A DNA stretch of 50,470 nucleotides from a virus. The notes below the pieces were generated by a model. That model was not told the DNA's origin, searched no databases, and saw only the letters and a program-made list of their open reading frames with translations. The stretch covers positions 1 to 50,470 of IMG/VR virus record IMGVR_UViG_3300025085_000037. One strand, written 5' to 3'. The number at the start of each line of letters is the position of its first letter. Positions within the stretch are counted from its first letter, which is position 1. Below, piece after piece: positions 33,555-40,225 of this stretch. The position numbers and the translations under genes are program-made.

Positions 33555-33696
33555 CTTCCTCATATAAAGGACAAGGTTCTTCAAACAAAAGATCTGTTCT
33601 GAGTTGATTAACTCTTTCCCTGAGTTGTTTATACAACTCTTTATGTTCTGCTGATTCTTCCTGGTTCATTGGTCCTGTTCTTTTATTTAAACCCAT
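33544..33696 (-). CDS. Tiny acidic helical protein
   Basis: 50 residues: MGLNKRTGPMNQEESAEHKE then LYKQLRERVNQLRTDLL and a DDD terminus. It begins one base before the stop of the upstream membrane gene. Soluble, single helix; function unknown. Confidence 0.5.
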   Translation of the reverse strand: MGLNKRTGPMNQEESAEHKELYKQLRERVNQLRTDLLFEEPCPLYEEDDD

Positions 33697-33855
33697 TTAA
33701 TGTTTTTTAACGAAAGGTTCCCAGTGCTGCCAACTGTATTTATGAACTGCCCACATACCAATAATGGGGACGAAGACTAGGCACCATGCCAGTAGTCCAC
33801 ATCCCCAAGGGTTGTTTAATACAGTTCCACAAAATCTAGCAAACTGTAGCATCAT
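33697..33855 (-). CDS. Small membrane protein after talC
   Basis: 52 residues. MMLQFARFCGTVLNNPWGCG then LLAWCLVFVPIIGMWAV is a membrane helix, followed by an aromatic basic tail (HKYSWQHWEPFVKKH). The ATG overlaps the talC stop (ATGA). Unknown function. Confidence 0.55.
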   Translation of the reverse strand: MMLQFARFCGTVLNNPWGCGLLAWCLVFVPIIGMWAVHKYSWQHWEPFVKKH

Positions 33856-34502
33856 TGCACGTCGTCCCAATCTTTTTGAAATTGATCTAATCCTTCACGG
33901 GTAAGTACATGATCGTACATCGCCCAAAATACTTTAGGTGGCATTGTAATAACGCTGGCACCATAAGCAAAACACCGTGATACATGATGAACATCTCTCA
34001 ATGATGCTGCAAGAATTTGAGTTCTTATACCATGAGAACAATAAGTTCCACTGATAGCACGAACAAGTTCTACACCACTGAATGAGTTATCATTGCAGCG
34101 ACCTACGAAAGGTGAGATATAAGTAGCACCTGACTTTGCTGCCATGATTGCTTGTGCCACAGAGAACACTAAGGTCACATTGGTTTTAACACCAAGCACA
34201 GAGAGTGCTTTACATGCAATCAAACCTTCTACAGTACATGGTAGTTTGATAGTGATTGCTTTACTTCCCAACTGAATAAACTGTTGAGCTTGTTTAATCA
34301 TTTCCTCAGCAGTATCAGCAACTACTTCACACGATACACTTTCAAACTGGGGATACTTATCAGTTAATTCCTTAGCGACATCAGGAAGCGTCCTGCCGCT
34401 TCTTTTAATTAGCGTGGGGTTTGTAGTGACCCCATCAACTAAACCAGTTCTTACTGCCTTCTTGATTTCATCGAGGTCAGCTGTGTCTAAAAAGATTTTC
34501 AT
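33852..34502 (-). CDS. talC: Transaldolase (TalC type)
   Basis: 216 residues from the ATG at 34502, the size of the short TalC/F6P-aldolase family. MKIFLDTADLDEIKKAVRTG, VDGVTTNPTLIKRSG, KAITIKLPCT (Schiff-base Lys) and ATYISPFVGR are all diagnostic. It moves a three-carbon unit in the pentose phosphate pathway. In cyanophages it supports ribose and NADPH supply and is paired with gnd, as here. The start overlaps a tiny membrane gene (ATGA); a further upstream in-frame ATG at 34547 would lie in that gene. Confidence 0.95.
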   Translation of the reverse strand: MKIFLDTADLDEIKKAVRTGLVDGVTTNPTLIKRSGRTLPDVAKELTDKYPQFESVSCEVVADTAEEMIKQAQQFIQLGSKAITIKLPCTVEGLIACKALSVLGVKTNVTLVFSVAQAIMAAKSGATYISPFVGRCNDNSFSGVELVRAISGTYCSHGIRTQILAASLRDVHHVSRCFAYGASVITMPPKVFWAMYDHVLTREGLDQFQKDWDDVQ

Positions 34503-34603
34503 GAGTAAAAAGTTGTTTGTGTTATGTATGCGCCGTCGAGAGCACATATAATTGATATTAATACTGTAGCGAATAGTAGTGATGCTGTTAGAAATACATT
34601 CAT
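34499..34603 (-). CDS. Tiny membrane peptide before talC
   Basis: 34 residues: MNVFLTASLLFATVLISIIC then ALDGAYITQTTFYS. One membrane helix. TAATG overlap upstream and ATGA overlap with talC downstream. Confidence 0.45.
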   Translation of the reverse strand: MNVFLTASLLFATVLISIICALDGAYITQTTFYS

Positions 34604-34683
34604 TAGTCTGAAAATAATGACAGTATGAATAAGAAAATACCGAAAGAAGAAAATAATATTATTATTGCAAATTCGATTTCCAT
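34603..34683 (-). CDS. Tiny membrane peptide
   Basis: 26 residues: MEIEFAIIILFSSFGIFLFI then LSLFSD, almost entirely one hydrophobic helix. It overlaps its downstream neighbour by one base and the upstream gene by 22 bases. Confidence 0.4.
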   Translation of the reverse strand: MEIEFAIIILFSSFGIFLFILSLFSD

Positions 34684-34880
34684 AGTTCTAAGAAGTAACG
34701 ATCTACTTTATATAAATCACCAACTGGTGGTTGCTCTTCTATCTTAGACCATTCATTACAGAATGCTCTCATTTCTGGTGTTATGCCATGAGGTAAAAAC
34801 ATTCTGCCGAATGCAGACATAGCAAAAGCAAACCTCATTCTAATGCGCTGTTCCATTTCCTGAGTAGGCGTCGGTTTCAT
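34662..34880 (-). CDS. Small hypothetical protein
   Basis: 72 residues from the ATG at 34880 (MKPTPTQEMEQRIRMRFAFA), with GGTGAG upstream. An alternative start at 34958 would lie within another gene. It contains FLPHGITPEMRAFCNEWSKI and a C-terminal LYKVDRYFLELWKS. Soluble; no family recognised. The first 41 bases overlap the upstream membrane gene. Confidence 0.5.
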   Translation of the reverse strand: MKPTPTQEMEQRIRMRFAFAMSAFGRMFLPHGITPEMRAFCNEWSKIEEQPPVGDLYKVDRYFLELWKSNLQ

Positions 34881-34971
34881 AATAGTTATTCTCACCTTTT
34901 CTGTGCCCGAAATAAACGGTGGCACATATAAAGGGTAGTGATCCGAAAAGTAGGACATGTGCTAAAGTCAT
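34840..34971 (-). CDS. Tiny membrane protein after gnd
   Basis: 43 residues: MTLAHVLLFGSLPFICATVY then FGHRKGENNYYETDAYSG. One membrane helix, polar tail. The ATG overlaps the gnd stop by four bases, supporting coupled translation. Confidence 0.5.
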   Translation of the reverse strand: MTLAHVLLFGSLPFICATVYFGHRKGENNYYETDAYSGNGTAH

Positions 34972-36017
34972 CTTACGTTGTGTCCTCCGAACATATATCT
35001 CATGCCATTGAGGACTTTATTGGCAAAGGTTCCTAATCTTCTAGAGTTGAACCGCTCAAATAATGCAGCACTAAGGACAGGAGCAGGAACCCCGAGGTCC
35101 ACAGCAGCATGAACAGTCCAACGTCCCTCACCACTATCACTAACCCCACCATCAAACTTGCTAAGTTTGTTGTCATCTCGTAGTACCTCGGCAGTAAGGT
35201 CCAATAACCAACTACCAACAACGCTACCACGACGCCAACACTCAGCCACCCTAGCAACGTCAATCTCATAGCAATAGGATTCAGGGTCTGCCATAGGTGC
35301 AACCTCAGCGTCTCCTTCTTTGACATATTCTGAACCTGCATTTGCTTGATTGATAATATTAAATCCTTCGGCATATGCTTGCATGATTCCATACTCAATG
35401 CCATTGTGAACCATCTTCACAAAATGTCCTGCACCAGGATCACCGCAATACATCCAACCATATTCTTCAGGATACATTACATAGGAACCATCCCCTGTCC
35501 TGGGGGCAGCATTAATTCCTGGAGCGAGTGCATCGAAGAGAGGGCGGCATACATCGACTGCGCGGCTTCTGCCACCAACCATAAGACAGTATCCACGCTC
35601 CAAACCATAAACACCACCACTAGTACCACAGTCAAGATACTGGATACCAAGTTTCTCAAGGCGGAGTGCTCTCCTCCTTGAATCCTTAAAATTGGAATTG
35701 CCATGATCAATAATAATATCTCCATCACTAAGTAATGGTAATAACTCATCGATAGTTTCCTCTACTAGTTCTGCTGGAATCACAAGTTGAAAAATACCAG
35801 GAACTGAACCAGCACTAGTATATTTTTTGCCGTCAGTTTTAACTGCTCGAACAAGATACTCTAATGAAGTTACACATCCGCTGATATAACCTGCTTCATA
35901 CTGTTCACATGCTTTTTCGTAGTTATTTCTGTAACCCCAAACTTCATGTCCTTCTTTAATCATGCGGCGAGACATTCCCTCACCCATTCTGCCTAGACCA
36001 ATAATACCAACTTTCAT
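34968..36017 (-). CDS. gnd: 6-phosphogluconate dehydrogenase (short form)
   Basis: 349 residues. The Rossmann start is KVGIIGLGRMGEGMSRRM. LDCGTSGGVYGLERGYCLMV near 128 and GDPGAGHFVKMVHNGIEYGI near 191 hold the catalytic Lys and substrate-binding Asn/Glu/Tyr. It is shorter than the 470-residue form, as in the GndA-like group. It oxidises 6-phosphogluconate to ribulose-5-phosphate with NADP+ reduction. It is grouped with plastocyanin and talC in one transcription unit, typical of Synechococcus myophages. Confidence 0.95.
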   Translation of the reverse strand: MKVGIIGLGRMGEGMSRRMIKEGHEVWGYRNNYEKACEQYEAGYISGCVTSLEYLVRAVKTDGKKYTSAGSVPGIFQLVIPAELVEETIDELLPLLSDGDIIIDHGNSNFKDSRRRALRLEKLGIQYLDCGTSGGVYGLERGYCLMVGGRSRAVDVCRPLFDALAPGINAAPRTGDGSYVMYPEEYGWMYCGDPGAGHFVKMVHNGIEYGIMQAYAEGFNIINQANAGSEYVKEGDAEVAPMADPESYCYEIDVARVAECWRRGSVVGSWLLDLTAEVLRDDNKLSKFDGGVSDSGEGRWTVHAAVDLGVPAPVLSAALFERFNSRRLGTFANKVLNGMRYMFGGHNVR

Positions 36018-36027
36018 TTTAATTAAT

Positions 36028-36351
36028 TCAATTTACGTGAATGACACCAGTCATACCTGCGCCCTGATGAGGACCACAAAAGAAATTATAGTCACCTGCA
36101 TCAGCAAATACAACGTCTTGTGTTTCACCAGGAGCAAACAGTAATGCTTCTCTGGAAAGATCTGGACGTGCCTCAACAATAATATTGTGAGGAGGTAGTG
36201 CTTCATTCATAAAATGCACTGTGTCCCCTGCTGAGATAGTAATCTCATTTGGTTCAAATACTAGGTTGCCATTATGACCCATTGATACATCTACCGCCCA
36301 TACAGGAGCAGCAAAAAATAGTGCAATGAAAAATGTAACTAAGACTTTCAT
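36028..36351 (-). CDS. petE: Plastocyanin
   Basis: 107 residues. Signal peptide MKVLVTFFIALFFAAPVWA, then a cupredoxin domain. Copper ligands: His in ALPPHNIIVEA near 53 and Cys/His/Met in NFFCGPHQGAGMTGVIHV near 90-106. The mature protein (about 88 residues) is slightly shorter than cyanobacterial plastocyanin. It carries electrons from cytochrome b6f to PSI in the thylakoid lumen, so it matches the ferredoxin and D1 encoded here. I see no strong ribosome-binding site; a GTAGTT/AACTAC hairpin immediately precedes the ATG. Confidence 0.95.
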   Translation of the reverse strand: MKVLVTFFIALFFAAPVWAVDVSMGHNGNLVFEPNEITISAGDTVHFMNEALPPHNIIVEARPDLSREALLFAPGETQDVVFADAGDYNFFCGPHQGAGMTGVIHVN

Positions 36352-36399
36352 AGTAGTTTTATCAACTACACTATCTATGCTATTTCTAAGTCTTTCTAC

Positions 36400-36591
36400 T
36401 TACAAAATGTCAGGATTTGGTGACGCATCTGGACAGTATTCTTCTGCGTAAAAATGAATTTTTTTGATGAGTTCTTCATACTGATCCCACATCCAGTCCG
36501 AACCAGTTTGTTCTTGATATACCTTACAGGCATTATGGAGACGGTGCATGTCTGTTGCGTTAAATCTCATGGTAAACCTGCTGTGATGCAT
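36400..36591 (-). CDS. Small soluble protein, paralogue of 32854/33027
   Basis: 63 residues: MHHSRFTMRFNATDMHRLHN then YQEQTGSDWMWDQYEELI. It opens with the strand-helix motif shared by the two small genes at 32.9-33.2 kb. First gene of the minus-strand unit, behind a late promoter. Function unknown. Confidence 0.6.
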   Translation of the reverse strand: MHHSRFTMRFNATDMHRLHNACKVYQEQTGSDWMWDQYEELIKKIHFYAEEYCPDASPNPDIL

Positions 36592-36601
36592 GTAGTATAC
36601 T

Positions 36602-36609
36602 TATTTATT
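36602..36609 (-). promoter_or_regulatory. Late promoter of the minus-strand metabolic unit
   Basis: AATAAATA on the minus strand, 11 bases upstream of the ATG at 36591. It is divergent from the early promoter at 36615-36643 on the other strand. Confidence 0.5.
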
Positions 36610-36614
36610 GGCGC

Positions 36615-36643
36615 TTGACAGCCGCCTACATAGGTGGTAAGAT
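36615..36643 (+). promoter_or_regulatory. Early sigma-70 promoter
   Basis: TTGACA (36615-36620), a 17-base spacer, TAAGAT (36638-36643). It is intergenic and directed to the lysozyme-like gene at 36657. Confidence 0.75.
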
Positions 36644-36656
36644 ACAGATTGTTGTA

Positions 36657-37244
36657 ATGAAACAAATGATCTCAACATCAATTATTGCTGCTGGTCTCGC
36701 CTTTATTATTCCATCTACTATTGCTCCATCCATTGCACCAGTTCAGGAGGCTCCTCAAGAAATTCCTGTAATTCATTATGAACCTACTTGGAAGTGTGAA
36801 GATTGTACTCCAGAGGAACAGTATGTTCTCGCACAACTTCAGGAACATACCAAGATTACTGACAAGAATGCTCTTGCTACCATCATGGGTAATATTAAAC
36901 AGGAGAGTAAGTTTATTCCAAACATCTGTGAAGGCGGCGCTCGCGTTTCATATGAGAACTGCCTGAGTGGTGGTTATGGTTTAATCCAATGGACTAGTAT
37001 CGGACGCTATAAGGGTCTTGGTAATTTCTGTAAGAAGTTTGATTGTGATCCATCATCACTTGCAGGTCAGGTTCGCTGGATGATTAATGAACCAATCTTC
37101 CAACGCTATCTCCCCGAGTTTGAGGGACATGGATATTCAATCTCACAATATATGGCTCCTGCATACTACTGGTTAGGGTGGGGTATCAAAGGTAACCGTG
37201 AACTGTACGCTTATGATTACGAAAATAAAATGGTACTCGCATGA
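36657..37244 (+). CDS. Tail-lysozyme-type peptidoglycan hydrolase
   Basis: 195 residues from the ATG at 36657; the upstream TTG overlaps the -35 box and is rejected. An N-terminal signal or membrane anchor (MISTSIIAAGLAFIIPSTIA) is followed by a Pro linker. The catalytic domain has LATIMGNIKQESKFIPNICE near 73-92 (likely catalytic Glu in KQES) and GGYGLIQWTSIGRYKGL near 104-120, the phage tail lysozyme pattern. It probably cleaves peptidoglycan. The early promoter is unexpected for a lysis or tail enzyme. Confidence 0.75.
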   Translation: MKQMISTSIIAAGLAFIIPSTIAPSIAPVQEAPQEIPVIHYEPTWKCEDCTPEEQYVLAQLQEHTKITDKNALATIMGNIKQESKFIPNICEGGARVSYENCLSGGYGLIQWTSIGRYKGLGNFCKKFDCDPSSLAGQVRWMINEPIFQRYLPEFEGHGYSISQYMAPAYYWLGWGIKGNRELYAYDYENKMVLA

Positions 37245-37492
37245 CTTATCTAGCACCAATATATCTTAAAGACGATCCGTGGTTTGGTCCCGCTGTTCTA
37301 TCTGATACTCAGATGAATTATAGGGATGCATACGATCATGCTGTACTTGACGGTCAGTTATTACATGAACCAGATAGTACAGTAGTTAATGAAGTTATCA
37401 ATATTCATGAGGTGATGTATCGCATCGCTACGAATAATGGTAAAACTACTTTACATCTTACTGGAGGATCAGAAAATTTTCATGAACGATGA
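37241..37492 (+). CDS. Small hypothetical protein
   Basis: 83 residues (MTYLAPIYLKDDPWFGPAVL...). Acidic, no membrane segment. The ATG overlaps the lysozyme stop by four bases; the stop lies 11 bases into the next gene. No family recognised. Confidence 0.6.
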   Translation: MTYLAPIYLKDDPWFGPAVLSDTQMNYRDAYDHAVLDGQLLHEPDSTVVNEVINIHEVMYRIATNNGKTTLHLTGGSENFHER

Positions 37493-37694
37493 TTGGCGCT
37501 ACAGTGATGATCGTATGGAGTTGAGGCAGAAAGTTTATAGTCTTCTCCTCACTCGTTTTGGATCTGCTATTGACGAAAATGGAGAACCAGTGTATAGTAT
37601 GAACAGCATCACCCAGTGTTCTCATGATTGGGTATCACAGGGTAATGTTCGTTCTGATGGTATTATTAAATACTTTCAGGCATACTATACATGA
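37482..37694 (+). CDS. Small hypothetical protein
   Basis: 70 residues from the ATG at 37482 (MNDDWRYSDDRMELRQKVYS). It contains LLTRFGSAIDENGEPVYSMN and is soluble. An upstream in-frame ATG (37437) lies inside the preceding gene. Coupled to the next gene by ATGA. Function unknown. Confidence 0.6.
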   Translation: MNDDWRYSDDRMELRQKVYSLLLTRFGSAIDENGEPVYSMNSITQCSHDWVSQGNVRSDGIIKYFQAYYT

Positions 37695-37876
37695 GTAAGT
37701 ATGATTTCGGGGGTCTTGACAGACACCCCGCTAATGTGCTAAGATTAATCAGTGAGTTAGAAGGGTCTTATCAACTTTGTAAGTGGATGGGATTTGAAGA
37801 GGATATGAAAGTCCTTGATGAAATGAAGAAACCTTATTACAAACTTTATTTCAAACTCAAACGAGAGCAAGGGTAG
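37691..37876 (+). CDS. Small hypothetical protein ending in a tRNA gene
   Basis: 61 residues: MSKYDFGGLDRHPANVLRLI, a helical body and a Lys-rich end. The TAG stop is made from bases 4-6 of the tRNA-Tyr gene. A sigma-70 promoter for the tRNAs lies inside it. Function unknown. Confidence 0.6.
   Translation: MSKYDFGGLDRHPANVLRLISELEGSYQLCKWMGFEEDMKVLDEMKKPYYKLYFKLKREQG
37716..37745 (+). promoter_or_regulatory. Early promoter for the tRNA cluster
   Basis: TTGACA (37716-37721), an 18-base spacer, TAAGAT (37740-37745), inside the coding region just before tRNA-Tyr. Confidence 0.6.
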
Positions 37877-37952
37877 GTGTCCGAGTGGTTAATGGAGGTG
37901 GACTGTAAATCCACTGGCTCTGCCTACGGGGGTTCAAATCCCTCCCTGCCCA
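37871..37952 (+). tRNA. tRNA-Tyr (anticodon GTA)
   Basis: Acceptor GGGTAGG (37871-37877) pairs with CCTGCCC (37945-37951), with A as discriminator. The anticodon stem GTGGA/TCCAC encloses CTGTAAA. A long variable arm (class II) and a GGGGGTTCAAATCCCTC T-arm are present. CCA is not encoded. Confidence 0.95.
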
Positions 37953-37956
37953 CTCT

Positions 37957-38030
37957 GGTTCAGTAGCTCAGCTGGATAGAGCAACTGCCTTCTAAGCAGT
38001 CGGTCGTTGGTTCGAGTCCAACCTGAATCG
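37957..38030 (+). tRNA. tRNA-Arg (anticodon TCT)
   Basis: Acceptor GGTTCAG pairs with CTGAATC, with G as discriminator. The anticodon stem ACTGC/GCAGT encloses CTTCTAA. The D-arm GCTC-AGCTGGATA-GAGC and a standard T-arm are present. It reads AGA/AGG codons, common in AT-rich phages. Confidence 0.95.
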
Positions 38031-38031
38031 T

Positions 38032-38113
38032 GTGACGGGGAATGAGCTCGCCCGCGACGGTGCTAACCACACTGTGATCTAGAGAGTTGGTTACTTTCTT
38101 CTTGCTCCGTTAC
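38032..38113 (+). ncRNA. Candidate structured RNA between tRNA genes
   Basis: GTGACGGGG (38032-38040) can pair fully, with G-U pairs, with CTCCGTTAC (38105-38113). Inside, TAACCA plus ACT (38064-38073) pairs with AGT plus TGGTTA (38085-38093) as a nine-base-pair hairpin with one bulge, and CCG/CGG makes a short second hairpin. The result is a compact three-way junction of tRNA-like size, but there is no T-arm or anticodon, so it is not a normal tRNA. No open reading frame is evident. Prediction by eye only. Confidence 0.45.
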
Positions 38114-38173
38114 AAACTGTCAGTATGTTGGGTGTAGTGCCCCATAGCAAGCATATCGATAAGTGTAATGTAT

Positions 38174-38245
38174 GCCTCCGTAGCTCAGTGGTAGAGCAGG
38201 GCTTTTGTAAAGCTCAGGTCGCAAGTTCAAATCTTGTCAGAGGCT
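38174..38245 (+). tRNA. tRNA-Thr (anticodon TGT)
   Basis: Acceptor GCCTCCG pairs with CAGAGGC with one mismatch, discriminator T. The anticodon stem GGGCT/AGCTC encloses TTTGTAA. The D-arm and T-arm GCAAG-TTCAAAT-CTTGT are intact. Confidence 0.95.
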
Positions 38246-38267
38246 TTGGAACTATAAGTTCCATCAT

Positions 38268-38339
38268 TCCCAAGTAGCTCAGTGGCAGAGCCGCCGACTG
38301 TTAATCGGCTGGTCGCTGGTTCAAATCCAGCCTTGGGAG
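38268..38339 (+). tRNA. tRNA-Asn (anticodon GTT)
   Basis: Acceptor TCCCAAG pairs with CTTGGGA, discriminator G. The anticodon stem GCCGA/TCGGC encloses CTGTTAA. The T-arm GCTGG-TTCAAAT-CCAGC is perfect. Confidence 0.95.
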
Positions 38340-38356
38340 TTTATAAATTTTGCGAC

Positions 38357-38998
38357 ATGAACGTTACTAATTCAAACGAACTAGATAAATTTCCCTATAT
38401 ACTAGTCGATGATTTTTATGACTGTTCTGAGTTATATAAAATCTGGGAAGAGTTAGATTACTTGTGTGATCCTAGAATAATATCTAGGTCTAGCATTGAA
38501 AACGGTGGGTCGTGGGAGTATGATGAGTGTGGTAATAAAAAATTACTGAAACATAATTGGACTATGTGGTTAGACTCTTACTTTAAAAGTGATCGAAGTA
38601 GTTCAAATATTTTAAATGCAAATAGAAAATTATTTAACCACAGTAATTTATTTACAGATCATCCTCATTGGTTGATTAATGATGTCACTGCAATTCAAAA
38701 AGATCATACACAAATTGCTTATTATGAAAATGATGATGAGTATAAAGTTCATCGAGATCTCTGTCGTTTAACTTGCCTTACTTGGTTCTTTCGTGAACCG
38801 AAAAAATTTACCGGTGGTAATTTGCAGTTCCCTTTATTCGATACTGAGATTGAATGTAGAAACAATCGAATGATTATTTTCCCTGGTGCAGTTCCTCATG
38901 CAGTAACTAAAGTTTGTATGGAGGAACAACATAAAGAACAAAAACTCGGTAGATTTGTGATGGTGCAACTACTCAAACTTGACTACAAACCCATTTAG
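38357..38998 (+). CDS. 2OG-Fe(II) oxygenase-like protein 3
   Basis: 213 residues from the ATG at 38357; an in-frame upstream ATG at 38282 is inside the tRNA-Asn gene. The N-terminus KFPYILVDDFYDCSELYKIW is the usual entry to the fold. Iron site: YKVHRDLCRLTCLTWFF near 132-148 (H-x-D) and MIIFPGAVPHAVTKV near 178, with R in GRFVMVQ near 203. FTGGNLQFP is the usual turn between them. The substrate is unknown. A tRNA-Val promoter overlaps the 3' end. Confidence 0.8.
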   Translation: MNVTNSNELDKFPYILVDDFYDCSELYKIWEELDYLCDPRIISRSSIENGGSWEYDECGNKKLLKHNWTMWLDSYFKSDRSSSNILNANRKLFNHSNLFTDHPHWLINDVTAIQKDHTQIAYYENDDEYKVHRDLCRLTCLTWFFREPKKFTGGNLQFPLFDTEIECRNNRMIIFPGAVPHAVTKVCMEEQHKEQKLGRFVMVQLLKLDYKPI

Positions 38999-39007
38999 GG
39001 TTATAAT
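38979..39007 (+). promoter_or_regulatory. Promoter for tRNA-Val
   Basis: TTGACT (38979-38984), a 17-base spacer, TATAAT (39002-39007), overlapping the end of the oxygenase gene, 19 bases before tRNA-Val. Confidence 0.7.
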
Positions 39008-39025
39008 ATTATCATCGCCAGTATT

Positions 39026-39097
39026 GCTCGAATAGCTCAGCGGTAGAGCACCTCCTTTACACGGAGATTGTCGGGGGTTCGATCCCCTCTTCGAGCA
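39026..39097 (+). tRNA. tRNA-Val (anticodon TAC)
   Basis: Acceptor GCTCGAA pairs with TTCGAGC, discriminator A. The anticodon stem CCTCC/GGAGA encloses TTTACAC. The T-arm GGGGG-TTCGATC-CCCTC is intact. Confidence 0.95.
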
Positions 39098-39122
39098 TGG
39101 TTCATTACCTCCTACTAAATAA

Positions 39123-39374
39123 ATGAAATCAGAAAAGATCAAAGAAGAACTCAACGATATTAAACTTGAACTTGCTTACATGAGAGGTATGTTAGAAAAT
39201 GTTAGTCATCAGATGCAAGAGTTGCGGGAAGCAGCTGGAATCCCATCCAACGAAAACACGAGCTTGCCAGTGCGAGAATTGTACGAGCATCCGTGGTATA
39301 AGTATAAGCGCGAGCAACTTGTCTCTAGTGGAAATTGTCAGCAATCCGAAGGAGACGATCTCTCCGACATTTAG
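39123..39374 (+). CDS. Coiled-coil protein overlapping a zinc-ribbon-like gene
   Basis: 83 residues: MKSEKIKEELNDIKLELAYM starts a coiled coil of about 38 residues. The last 176 bases overlap the next gene in another frame. The unique 76-base start has coding-like composition, so it is likely expressed, but the C-terminal part could be constrained mainly by the other frame. Function unknown. Confidence 0.5.
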   Translation: MKSEKIKEELNDIKLELAYMRGMLENVSHQMQELREAAGIPSNENTSLPVRELYEHPWYKYKREQLVSSGNCQQSEGDDLSDI

Positions 39375-39447
39375 TGCTGAAGATTTAGCATATCAAGAGA
39401 CACGTCGCCAAAGAAAAGTACGCAAACTTGATTTTGATATTAAGTAA
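39199..39447 (+). CDS. Small zinc-ribbon-like protein (DUF7695-like)
   Basis: 82 residues. MLVIRCKSCGKQLESHPTKT then RACQCENCTSIRG has a C-x2-C...C-x-C-x2-C pattern, followed by a segment I recall as typical of the DUF7695 phage family. The family assignment is from memory. The gene starts inside the preceding one. A metal-binding small protein of unknown role. Confidence 0.7.
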   Translation: MLVIRCKSCGKQLESHPTKTRACQCENCTSIRGISISASNLSLVEIVSNPKETISPTFSAEDLAYQETRRQRKVRKLDFDIK

Positions 39448-39450
39448 ATT

Positions 39451-39981
39451 ATGAAATCTCCCATACAAATACCCACTGCATTAGCAGTGCCTGAGTTCAT
39501 TAGTATAAATGATGAACTCAAAGTATGGATACAAGGACAATCTACAGGTAATGATAGTAAATTATTTTTTCGGATAGTTGATCCGACAAGTTGTTTATCT
39601 CTCTACAATGCAGCGATAAATTTAAAACTTAAGATGAAGAAGCATCTTAAAAAAGATATTACCTTAGTCCGAATTAATACTAATGGTAAAGTCTTCGGAT
39701 CTCCCGCTCATTTTCATACTGATTATAGTAAACCATATTATTATACTGTAGTATTGTTTACTGAATTAAGTTGGGATACTCAATGGGGTGGTGAACTTGT
39801 AGTTCAAAATCCAACCAGTGGAGAATATCATTACCATGCATATATCCCCAACAATGCTGTATTCTTTCCTTCTAATTGGAACCACTGTGGGTTTTCTCCA
39901 AATAATTTCACATGTAAAATGAGAAGTAGTGTAGCATTTTCTTACATTGAAACTGAATATCTAGATCAACATGTGTTATAA
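39451..39981 (+). CDS. 2OG-Fe(II) oxygenase-like protein 4
   Basis: 176 residues. SPAHFHTDYSKPYYYTVVLF near residues 87-106 carries H-x-D, QWGGELVVQNP follows, and VFFPSNWNHCGFSP near 138-151 supplies the second His, with R in KMRSSVAFSY near 159. The fold and spacing match prolyl-4-hydroxylase-type oxygenases. The substrate is unknown. Starts three bases after the zinc-ribbon gene stop. Confidence 0.8.
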   Translation: MKSPIQIPTALAVPEFISINDELKVWIQGQSTGNDSKLFFRIVDPTSCLSLYNAAINLKLKMKKHLKKDITLVRINTNGKVFGSPAHFHTDYSKPYYYTVVLFTELSWDTQWGGELVVQNPTSGEYHYHAYIPNNAVFFPSNWNHCGFSPNNFTCKMRSSVAFSYIETEYLDQHVL

Positions 39982-39982
39982 T
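39974..39982 (+). promoter_or_regulatory. Extended -10 promoter
   Basis: TGTTATAAT (TGnTATAAT) overlapping the oxygenase stop, 24 bases before the next ATG. No clear -35. It resembles the ferredoxin promoter at 8262 (both preceded by TG-rich sequence). Confidence 0.5.
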
Positions 39983-40006
39983 TAGTAATGTATTTTTCAT
40001 ATAGAA

Positions 40007-40225
40007 ATGAATCACCAAAATATTCTTCGTAAATTTCCTGAAGATATTGCACTCCTCAGTGATGCTGTTGATGGAGTTGTAAATCTTGAAGATGATTATC
40101 CATATCTTTACAAAAGACTTTATGAGTTTTATGATGTTAATGGTCTACAACTCTTTGGTGACCCTGACGATGACTATCAGGTGGTCCTGACCCAACTCGA
40201 ACGAGACCTTGACAGCATCGCCTGA
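40007..40225 (+). CDS. Small acidic hypothetical protein
   Basis: 72 residues: MNHQNILRKFPEDIALLSDA, then a very acidic segment (VVNLEDDYPYLY, GDPDDDYQ). Soluble. The 3' end contains the -35 box of the next promoter. No family recognised. Confidence 0.6.
   Translation: MNHQNILRKFPEDIALLSDAVDGVVNLEDDYPYLYKRLYEFYDVNGLQLFGDPDDDYQVVLTQLERDLDSIA

Noticed and set aside
38114-38173. Another tRNA in the spacer before tRNA-Thr
   Set aside because: There is a weak GGG/CCC hairpin but no cloverleaf, TTCRA loop or acceptor pairing.
38174-38245. Mismatch in the tRNA-Thr acceptor stem (possible pseudogene)
   Set aside because: One C-A mismatch with all arms and the anticodon loop intact is normal for phage tRNAs.
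38282-38356. Upstream start for the oxygenase inside tRNA-Asn
   Set aside because: The extra residues are encoded by the tRNA gene; the ATG at 38357 follows the tRNA end.
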